DNA from: Pseudorhodoferax sp965279475
Lineage (GTDB): Bacteria; Pseudomonadota; Gammaproteobacteria; Burkholderiales; Burkholderiaceae_C
NCBI GenBank assembly: GCA_965279475.1
Contig: CBDIIA010000002.1
Location: 806,001-870,000 of the forward strand
Length of the DNA: 64,000 nt
Direction of reading: 5' to 3'
Below the pieces are notes generated by a model. That model did no database searches and was not told the origin of the DNA. It saw only the letters and a program-made list of their open reading frames with translations. Of this stretch, positions 26,158-35,090 are shown in pieces (the stretch's first letter is position 1; each line of letters starts with the position of its first letter). Both the position numbers and the translations under genes were made by a program.

Positions 26158-27084
26158 ATGACCGACATCCCCACCATCGACATCGGCGGCCTCGTGTCGC
26201 CCGACGCGGCCGAGCGCCGGCGGGTCGGGCACGCGATCGGATCGGCCTGCCGCCACACCGGTTTCTTCGTCATCACCGGCCATGGCGTGCCGCCTGCATT
26301 GCTGCAGGACACGTTCGCCGCTGCACACGAGGTGTTCGCACTGCCGGCCCAGGACAAACGCGCCCTCGCGATCGCGACGCACGGCCACAACCGCGGTTAT
26401 GTGGGCCTGGGCATCGAGGCGCTCGACGACAAGACGGCACCCGACCTGAAGGAAGCCTACAACCTGATCTGGACCGATGGCAGCACGCGCCCACCCAATG
26501 TATGGCCGCCGCTGGCCGGCTGGGCCGAGCGCGCGCAGGCTTATTTCGATGCGGTGCTGGCCGTGGGGCAGCGCCTGCACCGCGCGTTCGCGATCGACCT
26601 CGGCCTGCCGGAGGAGTTCTTCGCCGACAAGGTCGACCGGCCAATGGCCACGTTGCGCCTGCTGCACTACCCGGCGAGCTTCCAGCACGATGCGCCGCCC
26701 GGCCAGGCCGGTGCGGGTGTGCACACCGACTACGGCAACGTCACCCTGCTGGCCACCGACGGCGTGGCCGGCCTGCAGGTGCAGCGCCGCGACGGCGGCT
26801 GGATCGACGTGCCGGCCACGCACGATGCTTTCGTCTGCAACATCGGCGACTGCCTGATGCGCTGGTCGAACGACGTCTACGTGTCGACGCCGCACCGCGT
26901 GCTGCCGCCCAACCGCGAGCGTTATTCGATCGCGTTCTTCGTCGATCCGAATCCCGACGCGCTGGTCAGCGCCATTCCCTCGTGCGTGCCCGCAGGCACC
27001 GCGCCGCGCCATGCAGCGGTCACCGCCGCCGAGTACCTGCGGCAGCGCTTCGAGGCAACCTACACCACCGGCCTCAAGGCTTGA
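26158..27084 (+). CDS. isopenicillin N synthase-like 2-oxoglutarate/Fe(II) oxygenase
   Basis: 308 residues. The N-terminal DIOX_N block contains TGFFVITGHGVP. The jelly-roll core has His189 and Asp191 (GVHTDYGN), His246 (STPHRV) and Arg255-x-Ser257 (RYSI), giving the complete iron and 2-oxoglutarate ligand set. It is a soluble hydroxylase or related oxidase. The substrate is unknown. It overlaps the converging glutaredoxin gene by 11 bases. Confidence 0.9.
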   Translation: MTDIPTIDIGGLVSPDAAERRRVGHAIGSACRHTGFFVITGHGVPPALLQDTFAAAHEVFALPAQDKRALAIATHGHNRGYVGLGIEALDDKTAPDLKEAYNLIWTDGSTRPPNVWPPLAGWAERAQAYFDAVLAVGQRLHRAFAIDLGLPEEFFADKVDRPMATLRLLHYPASFQHDAPPGQAGAGVHTDYGNVTLLATDGVAGLQVQRRDGGWIDVPATHDAFVCNIGDCLMRWSNDVYVSTPHRVLPPNRERYSIAFFVDPNPDALVSAIPSCVPAGTAPRHAAVTAAEYLRQRFEATYTTGLKA

Positions 27085-27439
27085 GCAGACGCTGCAGTTC
27101 GCCGCTGGCGATCAGTTGTTGCAGATCGTTGGCCCCGCCAACCAATGTGCCGCGCACGAACACCATCGGCAGCGTCGGCCAGCCGCACCACATCTTCAGC
27201 GCGCCGCGGTCGCGCCAGCGGCTGAGGTAGCTGCCGTACTCGAGATAGCGGAACGGCTGGCCCGCGGCGTCGAGCAGCTTGCGGGCTTTCTTGCAGAATG
27301 GATTGACGGCCATGCCGACCACGACGATCGGCGTGGCCGCCACGGCGGCCTGCACTTCGGCCACCACCGGGTGCGGCGTCGACAGCTTGCCGCGGATCGC
27401 CGGGTGGACATGGGCTTCATCGAGGAGGGGGCGCGGCAT
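27074..27439 (-). CDS. glutaredoxin-family protein
   Basis: 121 residues from ATG 27439. A thioredoxin-fold core has a single active-site cysteine (NPFCKK, Cys49), a cis-proline region WPTLPMVFV and the glutathione-binding GGANDL. The lone cysteine suggests a monothiol mechanism, though the CGFS motif is absent. An N-terminal helix of about 30 residues precedes the fold. Confidence 0.85.
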   Translation of the reverse strand: MPRPLLDEAHVHPAIRGKLSTPHPVVAEVQAAVAATPIVVVGMAVNPFCKKARKLLDAAGQPFRYLEYGSYLSRWRDRGALKMWCGWPTLPMVFVRGTLVGGANDLQQLIASGELQRLLKP

Positions 27440-27555
27440 CGGATTCCGTTCTGGCGTGGGTGGGCGCCGAAGCATACCCGGGCTTTGGTGCGTGTCCTAC
27501 ACCTCGGCGAAGGCCGTCGCGCTACAACGTCCCTTTGGGTAGCGAGTCCTCTTCC

Positions 27556-28332
27556 ATGGCAGTCACCGTCGCCGATCCGGCAGTCACCAAGATCAAGGTG
27601 CTGACCGTCAACATCCACAAGGGTTTCACGTCGTTCAACCGGCGTTTCATGCTGCACGAACTGCGCGAAGCCGTGCGCAGCGTGCACGCGGACGTGGTGT
27701 TCCTGCAGGAGGTGTTGGGCACGCATGCCAAACATGCCAGCCGTGTCAGCGACTACCCGGAAGCACCCCACTACGAATTCCTGGCCGACACGATCTGGCC
27801 GCAGTTCGCCTACGGCCGCAACGCCGTGTACCCGCACGGCCACCACGGCAACGCACTGCTGTCGAAGTACCCGATCGTGCACCACGAGAACCGCGATGTG
27901 TCGCAGCCCGGGCCCGAACGGCGCGGCCTGCTGCATTGCGTGCTGCGGGTGCCGGGGGCGAAGGAGGACGTGCATGCCTTCTGCGTACATCTGGGCTTGC
28001 GCGAGTCCCATCGCCGGGAGCAGCTGAGCCTGTTGGCCCAGATGACGATGAAGGAGGTGCCGCCCACGGCACCGGTCATCATCGCCGGCGACTTCAACGA
28101 CTGGCGGCGCAGGGCCCACGGCATCCTGGAAAAGGAAGCGGGCCTGCGCGAGATCTTCGTGCACGCCCATGGCCGATCGGCCAAGACCTTTCCGGCCAAA
28201 TTTCCAATGCTGTCGCTCGACCGCATCTATGTGCGCAACGCCAAGGCGCATGCTCCTTTTCTATTGCCCGGCCTGCCCTGGACCCACCTGTCCGACCATG
28301 CGCCGCTGGCAGCGGTGATCGAGCTTCCGTGA
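27556..28332 (+). CDS. endonuclease/exonuclease/phosphatase (EEP) family hydrolase
   Basis: 258 residues from ATG 27556. The metal-dependent phosphoesterase motifs are all present: LTVNIHKGF, VVFLQEV, IIAGDFNDW and LSDHAPLAAVI. Similar genes in Burkholderiales often precede a cardiolipin synthase gene, but here a converging LysR gene follows. A DNase, phosphodiesterase or lipid-phosphatase role is possible. Confidence 0.88.
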   Translation: MAVTVADPAVTKIKVLTVNIHKGFTSFNRRFMLHELREAVRSVHADVVFLQEVLGTHAKHASRVSDYPEAPHYEFLADTIWPQFAYGRNAVYPHGHHGNALLSKYPIVHHENRDVSQPGPERRGLLHCVLRVPGAKEDVHAFCVHLGLRESHRREQLSLLAQMTMKEVPPTAPVIIAGDFNDWRRRAHGILEKEAGLREIFVHAHGRSAKTFPAKFPMLSLDRIYVRNAKAHAPFLLPGLPWTHLSDHAPLAAVIELP

Positions 28333-28355
28333 CGTGCAGAACACTGGCCGACACC

Positions 28356-29309
28356 TCAAGGTATTGGCCGTCGTGCCCGCGAGGGCCGCTTGCGTGCCGC
28401 AGGAGCGGACAATGAAGGTCTGGCCGCTTCCCAGAACGCCTCGGCCGCGCGGGGCAGGGCCTTGCGGTCGCGGTACAGGCGGATCTGCAGCGGAATGCGC
28501 CATGCGTCCGGCGTGGCCGTGACCAAGCGGCCGGCCGTCAGGTCCTGCTCGATCAGGCTCAGCGGCAACCAGGCCAGCCCACGTCCATCGAGCACCAGCG
28601 TGCGCAGCACCGAGGCCAGGTGCGCGGTAAACACGACCTGCACGGGCAACGCTTCCAGCGCCGCGCCGGCCACACCGCGCACGATGCGACCCAGGCCGGA
28701 TTCCACGCTGTAGGTCAGCAACGGCACACGCCTCGACGCGCGTTGCGGGAACGCATGGCGCGGCTGGCCCTGCGCATCGGGCGCGGACACGGGCACCAGC
28801 AGGTCGCTGCCGATCTCGACCGAAGCATGGCTTGCAGTGTCGAGCGGGCCCTGTGCCATCGGATGCGCGTGGGTGAGAACGAACTGCACCTTGCTCTGGA
28901 GCAGCGCCGCTTCGCAGCGCTGCAGCACATCGGACACCAGCTGCACCGGACCGAGCGCGATCGACGCTTCGAGGCTGCGTAACCAAGGCGGCAGGAAGGT
29001 GAGAGACAGCGCATGCGTCGCCGCAAAACTCAGGGTGCTTGCGCTGGCCTCCGCCACACTGCGCGCTTCACCCGGGACGCGGGCCACCTGTGCGAGCAGT
29101 TCCTCGGCGACGCTGCGAAACCATTCGCCCGTGTCGGTGAGCCGGGCAGGCTGTACACGCCGATCGAACAGGTCGGTGTCCAGCCATTGCTCCAGTGCCC
29201 GAATGCGCCGGCTGAACGCCGGCTGCGTCATGTGCCGGGCCTCGGCGGCGCGCGAGAAGTTGCCGGTGGAGGCCAGCACGAGAAAGTCTTCGAGCCACGC
29301 GAGGTTCAT
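28356..29309 (-). CDS. LysR-family transcriptional regulator
   Basis: 317 residues. The N-terminal HTH covers LEDFLVLASTGNFSRAAEARHMTQPAFSRRI, shown here in part as FSRAAEARHMTQPAFSRRI. A substrate-binding domain follows. The start at 29309 (MNLAWLEDF) is preferred over an ORF start 99 bases upstream. It diverges from the secreted hydrolase gene at 29512 and may control it. The last 20 residues are Arg/Ala/Pro-rich and probably disordered. Confidence 0.9.
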   Translation of the reverse strand: MNLAWLEDFLVLASTGNFSRAAEARHMTQPAFSRRIRALEQWLDTDLFDRRVQPARLTDTGEWFRSVAEELLAQVARVPGEARSVAEASASTLSFAATHALSLTFLPPWLRSLEASIALGPVQLVSDVLQRCEAALLQSKVQFVLTHAHPMAQGPLDTASHASVEIGSDLLVPVSAPDAQGQPRHAFPQRASRRVPLLTYSVESGLGRIVRGVAGAALEALPVQVVFTAHLASVLRTLVLDGRGLAWLPLSLIEQDLTAGRLVTATPDAWRIPLQIRLYRDRKALPRAAEAFWEAARPSLSAPAARKRPSRARRPIP

Positions 29310-29511
29310 CGCCGGTGCTTTCGCGGCATGGAAGAAAAGAAAAAGAGCATTGGCCAATTCGAAGCTGGGTGCGGAACATGTGGTCCAAGCCCTGACCGAT
29401 CCGGGCAAGGCTCCCGATCTTCCACTTGCCCGGCTTTAGTCGACTTTAGCAAAGGCAATGCCGATCGAACACCGGCACCCGTTGCAGCGCAGACCCGAGA
29501 AAGCCCCATCC

Positions 29512-30600
29512 ATGAAAGTGACCCTCATCCAACTCCTGCGCCGGACCATGTGTGCGGTGCTTGCCCTGTCGGCAGCACTGGCCTGGGCCGCCGATGTGCC
29601 GATCTGGCCCAAGGCGACAGAAGGAGATTGGACCGCACGGGAGTTCCGGTTCCACACCGGCCAGGTGCTGCCAGAGGTGCGCTTGCACTACACGACCCTG
29701 GGTTCGCCAACGAACCCAGCCGTGCTGGTACTGCATGGCACCTCAGGTTCAGCCGCCAAGATGTTGACGCCCGAGTTCGCAGGCGAGCTGTTCGGCCCGG
29801 GCCAGCCGCTGGACGCCAGCCGCTACTTCATCATCCTGCCCGACGCGCTGGGCCATGGGAAATCGTCCAAACCATCGGACGGGTTGCGTACCCGTTTCCC
29901 GGCCTATAACTACGACGACATCGTCGAAGCACAGTACCGACTGGTGGTCGAAGGCCTGGGGTTGAAACACCTGCGGCTGGTCATCGGCCATTCGATGGGC
30001 GGCATGCTGACGTGGCTCTGGGGCGAGCAGCATCCGGATTTCATGGACGCGCTGGTTCCGATGGCGTCGCAGCCCACTCCGATGTCGGGCCGCAACTGGA
30101 TGATGCGGCGCATGATCATCGACACCATCCGCAACGACCCTGCCTGGGACGGCGGCAACTACCGCACCCAGCCACCGTCGTTGCGCGTGGCCAGCGCTTT
30201 CTTCGGCATTGCCACCAACGGCGGCACCCAGGCGTATCAGAAGATGGCGCCGACGCGCGCTGCGGCCGACAAGGTGGTCGATGCGCGCCTGGCTGCACCG
30301 TTCGAGTTCGATGCCAACGACTACCTGTACCAGTGGCAGGCATCGAGCGACTACGACCCGGTGCCCAACCTGATGCGGTTACGCGCCGCCTTGCTGGCCA
30401 TCAATGCGGCCGACGACGAACGCAACCCGCCTCAGCTGGCCGCAGCGATGGAGCGCGAATTGAAACGCTTGCCTAATGGCAGTTATTACCTGATCCCCGC
30501 CAGCGAAGACACACGCGGTCACGGCACGACCAACATCGCCCGCTTCTGGAAACAGCAGATGCTGCAGTGGCTGGACACCGTGCCTTCCGCCGGCAACTGA
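29512..30600 (+). CDS. secreted alpha/beta hydrolase, homoserine acetyltransferase-like fold
   Basis: 362 residues from ATG 29512, with a Sec signal ending near AWAAD. The fold matches MetX-like alpha/beta hydrolases: VLVLHGTSGSA oxyanion strand, nucleophile Ser161 in GHSMGG, and a C-terminal His in DTRGHGTT. A true MetX would be cytoplasmic and would not carry a signal peptide, so a periplasmic esterase or acyltransferase is more likely. Confidence 0.85.
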   Translation: MKVTLIQLLRRTMCAVLALSAALAWAADVPIWPKATEGDWTAREFRFHTGQVLPEVRLHYTTLGSPTNPAVLVLHGTSGSAAKMLTPEFAGELFGPGQPLDASRYFIILPDALGHGKSSKPSDGLRTRFPAYNYDDIVEAQYRLVVEGLGLKHLRLVIGHSMGGMLTWLWGEQHPDFMDALVPMASQPTPMSGRNWMMRRMIIDTIRNDPAWDGGNYRTQPPSLRVASAFFGIATNGGTQAYQKMAPTRAAADKVVDARLAAPFEFDANDYLYQWQASSDYDPVPNLMRLRAALLAINAADDERNPPQLAAAMERELKRLPNGSYYLIPASEDTRGHGTTNIARFWKQQMLQWLDTVPSAGN

Positions 30601-30630
30601 AAGAACAACAAAGCCAGCACCTTGAAAAGT

Positions 30631-30652
30631 TCAGCCCGCGACAGCGGGCTGA
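30631..30652. terminator. hairpin between converging genes
   Basis: TCAGCCCGC (30631-30639) and GCGGGCTGA (30644-30652) form a perfect nine-pair stem with a four-base loop. On the minus strand it is followed by ACTTTTC, a short T-rich run. It probably terminates the small secreted-protein gene and may also act on the hydrolase transcript. Confidence 0.55.
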
Positions 30653-30676
30653 CGGTTCTACACACCGGCGTCTGGT

Positions 30677-31057
30677 TTACCAGACGCTGTTCTTGCCGGT
30701 GTCGCCCCCTTCGCCACCCGGACGCAGCGTCTTCGGCACCATCTTGTTTTCATACCGTGCTTCGGCGCGGACCTCGCCCCGATTCCGGTCGGAAGTAGCG
30801 AACAACGCGGCGGTATCCGCTGGCGTCGGCTTGCCGGCATCGGCCGCTACCTCGCCGCCGACCTTGGGCGCCACCTTGTTGGCAGACTGCGCCTCCTGCC
30901 GCACATCGCTGCGTGCCTTCTGGCTGGTCGGAAAGGCCTTGGGTGCCGGCTTGCTTGGCACACCCTCGATCTTCGTCGGCAGCTCCGCATAAGCAGAACC
31001 CGCTGCCAGCAAGGCGCCGGACAACACGATGGACAGGCAGTGGATAGACTTCTTCAT
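30677..31057 (-). CDS. hypothetical secreted protein with internal duplication
   Basis: 126 residues. A clean Sec signal ends at AYAEL (24/25). The mature part is short, charged and low in hydrophobic residues. Residues 49-65 (RSDVRQEAQSANKVAPK) and 93-109 (RGEVRAEARYENKMVPK) are clearly related, so the protein arose by internal duplication. No function is recognised; the R-x-x-V-R-x-E-A pattern recalls small DUF4148-type periplasmic proteins of Burkholderiales. A strong GGAG lies upstream of the ATG. Confidence 0.75.
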   Translation of the reverse strand: MKKSIHCLSIVLSGALLAAGSAYAELPTKIEGVPSKPAPKAFPTSQKARSDVRQEAQSANKVAPKVGGEVAADAGKPTPADTAALFATSDRNRGEVRAEARYENKMVPKTLRPGGEGGDTGKNSVW

Positions 31058-31191
31058 GGCTTGCTCCTTTGGGGTTGTGTGGGCTCCCGCGAGCCCATGA
31101 CCTCAATCTAGTGGAGCCACCACGACGCCCCTGTCGGTGTGCCACGCCCGGCCACGTAGGACACGCCGGCCTGCTGGCGCAGGCGACAGCG

Positions 31192-31767
31192 TCACAGCGT
31201 ATAGGCGTAACGCAACTGCACGAAGGTCTCGCCAGGGTTCGAACCCTTCAGACCGGCATTGGAGACATGCTTCAGGTACATGCCCACCTCGTGCCGGCGC
31301 TCGGCGCCGAAGCTGTAACCTGCACCCAGATGGTCGCTGAAGTTCCACAAGGTGCCGAAGCTCTTGGTGAGGCTGATGTAGTGGTGGTTCAGGTACGACA
31401 CACCGACACCACCTTCGACGAACCACGGCGAGCGGCCCTGGTCGAACCGGTAGCGAAACATCGGCACCACGCCGACCTGCACGTAGTTGGAACGCTCCCA
31501 CGGATGGGCATCGGCGTACCAGTGGCTGGCATAGGCGTCGACCGACATCGCGATGCGACCGTCCCAGAACGTGACCGAGGTCGGAATCCGCACACCGAGC
31601 GTCGCGTTGTTGGTGCCACCGCCGTTGTGCCAGGCTCGCCCTCCTTCGGCATAGACCGACACACCACCCAGTTGCGCATGTGCCATGCCACACCAACCCA
31701 CCGCCGCCAGCAGGCATGCGGCCCAACCGAGTCGACCCGTATGGGTCTTCGACAAGACATGTTCCAT
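31192..31767 (-). CDS. pagL: lipid A 3-O-deacylase PagL family
   Basis: 191 residues from ATG 31767 with GGAGG upstream. A Sec signal ends near MAHAQ. The rest is an amphipathic eight-strand outer-membrane barrel ending in an aromatic/hydrophobic residue pattern (RYAYTL). His167 and Ser169 in KHVSNAGLKG are the PagL catalytic pair, and Glu180 may be the third residue. It removes the 3-linked acyl chain from lipid A at the outer membrane. Confidence 0.88.
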   Translation of the reverse strand: MEHVLSKTHTGRLGWAACLLAAVGWCGMAHAQLGGVSVYAEGGRAWHNGGGTNNATLGVRIPTSVTFWDGRIAMSVDAYASHWYADAHPWERSNYVQVGVVPMFRYRFDQGRSPWFVEGGVGVSYLNHHYISLTKSFGTLWNFSDHLGAGYSFGAERRHEVGMYLKHVSNAGLKGSNPGETFVQLRYAYTL

Positions 31768-31898
31768 CGTGGATCTCACCTCCCATTTTTTGAGAACGAT
31801 CTTAGGGGAATCGCCGTGACCGCGCCCGAACCCTCTGTGCGGTACCGACCGCTCGATGCTAGCAATGCGACGCCCGGGCCCGCGTAGGAGATGGCCGC

Positions 31899-33080
31899 TT
31901 AAGCACTGCCTCTGACGAGTCGCAGGAAGGTGATCTCGGAGGGCGCACCGAAACGCTTGGGTGGCCCCCAGTAGCCGGTGCCGCGGCTGGTGTAGACCCA
32001 GAGCCGGCGCAGCTTGTGCAGGCCTTGCGTGAACGGCTGTTGCAGCCGCACGAAGTGGTTCCAGGGCCAGAACTGTCCACCATGGGTGTGGCCCGACAAC
32101 TGCAGGTCGAAACCGGCACGCTCCGCAGCGTCGGCGCTGCGCGGCTGGTGTGCGAGCAACAGGCGCATCGGTGCATCGGCGGGCGCACCGGCCAATGCGG
32201 CAGCGGGGTCGCTGCGGTGCGACGGGTCGAAATGGTGGGCACCGAAATCGGCCACGCCCGCCACGACCATCGGTGCAGACCCTGCCGCACCGGCATGCTG
32301 CAGCACCACATGGCGGTTGGTCAGCACCTGCACGCCCAGCCGTTCGAGTTCGCGTGTCCACGCATGGGCGCCCGAGTAGTACTCGTGGTTGCCGGTCACG
32401 AAGTAGGTGCCGTGGCGTGAAGTCAAGGAGGCCAGCGGCGCCACGTGGCGGGCGAGTTCGGCCACGCGGCCGTCGACCAGATCGCCGGTGATGGCCACCA
32501 TGTCGGCCTGCAGCGCATTGACCTTGCGCACGATCGCCTGCAGGTAGTTGCGCTTGATCGTCGGGCCGACGTGCACATCGCTGATCTGCGCGACGGTGAA
32601 ACCCTGCAGCGCCGCCGGCAGGTTGTGGATCGGCACATCGACCCGCACCACCGCCGCCGTGCGCCGCGCATTCACCAGCCCCCAGGCAGTGGCCAGCAGG
32701 CCCAGCACGGGCACGGCCAGTGCCGTCCAGCGGTGCAGCGGCGCCAGCAGGTCGGGTGCGGATCCCACGCGGTCCCAGACGAAATGCACCGCCCAGCCCG
32801 CCAGCAGCACCCCATCGCGCAGCACGGTCAGCACCAGCAGGCTGGAGAACAGGCCCATGCAGAGCATGCCCAGCCACGACAGCAGATCGGCCCAGGGCTG
32901 GCGGCCCGAACGGCGGGTCGAGAACCCCAGCGGCAACGCGATGGTCGACAGCAGCAGCACGGCCAGCAGTCCGACACCCCACGCCGCCAGGTCCGGCTGC
33001 GCCAGCAGATCGGGCACCACGCGCCAGGCCACCCAGCCATGCAGACACAACGACATCAACCCCAGGGAAAGCTTTGGCAT
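31899..33080 (-). CDS. membrane-anchored metallophosphoesterase, YkuE-like
   Basis: 393 residues from ATG 33080. Four to five hydrophobic helices occupy residues 1-135. The calcineurin-like catalytic domain follows, with ISDVHVG, ITGDLVDG, FVTGNHEY, LLLAHQP and SGHTHGGQFWPW, so all dimetal ligands are present. Such proteins hydrolyse phosphoesters at the membrane, for example in lipid metabolism. The substrate is unknown. Confidence 0.9.
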   Translation of the reverse strand: MPKLSLGLMSLCLHGWVAWRVVPDLLAQPDLAAWGVGLLAVLLLSTIALPLGFSTRRSGRQPWADLLSWLGMLCMGLFSSLLVLTVLRDGVLLAGWAVHFVWDRVGSAPDLLAPLHRWTALAVPVLGLLATAWGLVNARRTAAVVRVDVPIHNLPAALQGFTVAQISDVHVGPTIKRNYLQAIVRKVNALQADMVAITGDLVDGRVAELARHVAPLASLTSRHGTYFVTGNHEYYSGAHAWTRELERLGVQVLTNRHVVLQHAGAAGSAPMVVAGVADFGAHHFDPSHRSDPAAALAGAPADAPMRLLLAHQPRSADAAERAGFDLQLSGHTHGGQFWPWNHFVRLQQPFTQGLHKLRRLWVYTSRGTGYWGPPKRFGAPSEITFLRLVRGSA

Positions 33081-33442
33081 GACGTTGCAGATGCGTCCCG
33101 CCCTGGCGCTATTCAAGTCCGCCCATGTCTTCCTCCGCGGGCACCGGATCCGTGGCGCACAAGCCTGTGGATAGTTCCGGCACAAGTCGCACCTTATCCA
33201 CAGGACAATCGCCAAACCCGAAGTTGTTCATTTGCGGCTGCAGCGCAAAACAGACTCACCCACACCCCCCGGGCAGCCGCAAGCCCTTGATGCGACAGCA
33301 GAAAACCGGGTTGCCCCCAGATTCGGCCGACCCTTATCTACTACTACTATTCTTTATCAAGGCATCCGGTTCATAAGACAGGACAACCAGAACCCCTCCG
33401 TGACCCCTATTTGGGGTCGCCTGGAGCCCTCCAAGACGCGGC
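33081..33442. other. non-coding divergent region with inverted DnaA-box-like pair
   Basis: This 362-base gap separates two divergent genes and holds no convincing ORF. CTGTGGATA (33165-33173) and TATCCACAG (33195-33203) are exact inverse copies with a 21-base spacer. The right arm contains a perfect DnaA-box consensus, TTATCCACA (33194-33202), and the left arm a one-mismatch inverse box. An AT-rich tract with a CTA triplet run follows at about 33330-33375. Confidence 0.6.
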
Positions 33443-34087
33443 ATGACCATGGATCTGTTCGACGACATCGCGCCCTGCCAGGAACCCCTGGTGCCCGGCG
33501 CCATGCTGCTGCGGCGCCGGGCACGGGCCGGTATCGACGCGCTGTGGAGCGACCTGCAGGCGGTACTGGCCCAGGTGCCGTTGCGGCATCTGGTGACGCC
33601 GGGCGGCTACACGATGTCGGTGGCGATGGGCAATTGCGGTGCCCTGGGCTGGGTCAGCGATGCCAGTGGCTACCGCTACGACGCCATCGATCCGTTGCGC
33701 CACGCGCCCTGGCCGGCCATGCCTGCGTCGTTCCGGGCGCTGGCTACGCAAGCGGCGGCCGAAGCGGGTTTTGCGCACTTCAGCCCCGATGCCTGCCTGA
33801 TCAACCGCTACGCACCCGGCGCACGGCTGGCCTTGCACCAGGACCGCGACGAGCACGACTACCGCCAGCCCATCGTGTCGGTGTCATTGGGCCTGCCGGC
33901 CGTGTTCCTGTTCGGTGGCCTGCAGCGCAGCGACAAACCCTTGCGCCTGCCCCTGTTCCATGGCGACGTGGTGGTGTGGGGTGGCCCGGCACGGCTGCGG
34001 TTCCATGGCGTGCTGGCGGTCAAGCCGGGCCTGCATGCGCTGACCGGTGACTGCCGTTTCAACCTCACGTTTCGCCGCGCCGGCTGA
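33443..34087 (+). CDS. alkB: DNA repair dioxygenase AlkB
   Basis: 214 residues. It oxidatively removes 1-methyladenine and 3-methylcytosine lesions using Fe(II) and 2-oxoglutarate. His132, Asp134 (LHQDRDE) and His188 (RFHGV) bind iron. Arg205 and Arg211 in CRFNLTFR bind 2-oxoglutarate. NRYAPGARLALHQD matches the family closely, and every ligand is offset by one from E. coli AlkB. An alternative ATG lies two codons downstream. No ada gene is adjacent. Confidence 0.94.
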   Translation: MTMDLFDDIAPCQEPLVPGAMLLRRRARAGIDALWSDLQAVLAQVPLRHLVTPGGYTMSVAMGNCGALGWVSDASGYRYDAIDPLRHAPWPAMPASFRALATQAAAEAGFAHFSPDACLINRYAPGARLALHQDRDEHDYRQPIVSVSLGLPAVFLFGGLQRSDKPLRLPLFHGDVVVWGGPARLRFHGVLAVKPGLHALTGDCRFNLTFRRAG

Positions 34088-34094
34088 CGCGTCC

Positions 34095-35012
34095 TCACAC
34101 CCTGTCGTCAATGCCCTCGGTCAGGAACGGCAACACCTTGGCCAGCAGCAGTGCAGGCGCCTCCTCGGCAATGTAGTGGCCGCAGGGGAGTGCCTCGCCA
34201 CGCACATCGGCGGCCACCCGCTGCCATTCGGCCAGCGGTTCGAAACAGCGGTGCACCACACCCTGCTCGCCCCACAACACCAGCAGCGGCATCTGCAGGC
34301 TGTGCCCGGCATCGCGGTCGGCGCGGTCGTGTTGCAGGTCGATGCCTGCGGCAGCACGGTAGTCTTCGCAGATGCCGTGGGCCGTGCCGGGCAGAGCGAT
34401 GGCGCGCAGGTACTCGGCCAGCGCACGGGGATCGAACGGCGCCAGGCCGGCGCTGCGCCGGCCCATCACCTCGCGGATGTAGGCCGCCGGGTCGGCTTCG
34501 ATCAGGCGCTCGGGCATCGGCGCCGGCTGGATCAGGAAGAACCAGTGCCAGTAGGCGCGGGCGAACGCATCGCTGGTCTGCTCGTACATCGCCAGCGTGG
34601 GCGCGATGTCGAGCAGCACCAGCCGCCGTACAGCGTCGCCATGGTCGGCTGCCAGGCGGTGCGCCACCCGTGCGCCCCGGTCGTGCGCCAGCACGTCGAA
34701 GCGGGCATGGCCGAGCGACTGCATCACGCGGACCATGTCGCGTGCCATCACACGTTTGCTGTAGTTGCCGTGGTCGTCGGTGCCGGCCGGCTTCGACGAA
34801 TCGCCATAGCCGCGCAGGTCGGCCAGCACCAGCGTGAACCGCTCGGCCAGCGCGGGTGCCACCTTGTGCCACAGCGCATGGGTCTGCGGGTGGCCATGCA
34901 GCAGCAGCAGCGGCGGGCCGTTGCCGCCGGTCGTGACGCGGATCCGCACGCCTTCGTCGGTGTCGATGGCCTGTTGCGCGAAACCGGGGAACAACCTGCG
35001 TTCGTCGTTCAT
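34095..35012 (-). CDS. haloacid dehalogenase of alpha/beta hydrolase type, fluoroacetate dehalogenase-like
   Basis: 305 residues. Nucleophile Asp111 is in AHDRGARV, the charge-relay Asp135 in LLDIAPT and His279 in PCGHY. The residues that define fluoroacetate dehalogenases are present: Arg112 and Arg115 for the carboxylate, and His156, Trp157 (YWHWFFL) and Tyr218 for the halide. It should hydrolyse haloacetates such as fluoroacetate to glycolate. It diverges from a GntR gene 78 bases away. No fluoride exporter or fluoride riboswitch was seen nearby. Confidence 0.85.
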   Translation of the reverse strand: MNDERRLFPGFAQQAIDTDEGVRIRVTTGGNGPPLLLLHGHPQTHALWHKVAPALAERFTLVLADLRGYGDSSKPAGTDDHGNYSKRVMARDMVRVMQSLGHARFDVLAHDRGARVAHRLAADHGDAVRRLVLLDIAPTLAMYEQTSDAFARAYWHWFFLIQPAPMPERLIEADPAAYIREVMGRRSAGLAPFDPRALAEYLRAIALPGTAHGICEDYRAAAGIDLQHDRADRDAGHSLQMPLLVLWGEQGVVHRCFEPLAEWQRVAADVRGEALPCGHYIAEEAPALLLAKVLPFLTEGIDDRV

Positions 35013-35090
35013 TCGTTTCTCCTCAGTGGGTGGAGCCCTGCCGTGTGGCCGCGCCCCGTGCGGGCGGTTGTACCATTCGCCCGACCCGCC

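Noticed and set aside
24333..26390. 685-residue extension of RdgC
   Set aside because: The family starts at the GTG at 25301. The extension crosses the promoter, the Spy-like gene and the terminator on the opposite strand.
31192..33048. Apparent 618-residue fusion of PagL with an upstream domain
   Set aside because: Only 31192-31767 encodes PagL, with its own start, ribosome site and signal peptide. The upstream part is a wrong frame of the metallophosphoesterase gene.
33165..33203. Replication origin
   Set aside because: Only two DnaA-like boxes are present and no dnaA, dnaN, gidA or parAB genes are nearby, so the evidence supports a binding-site pair at most.
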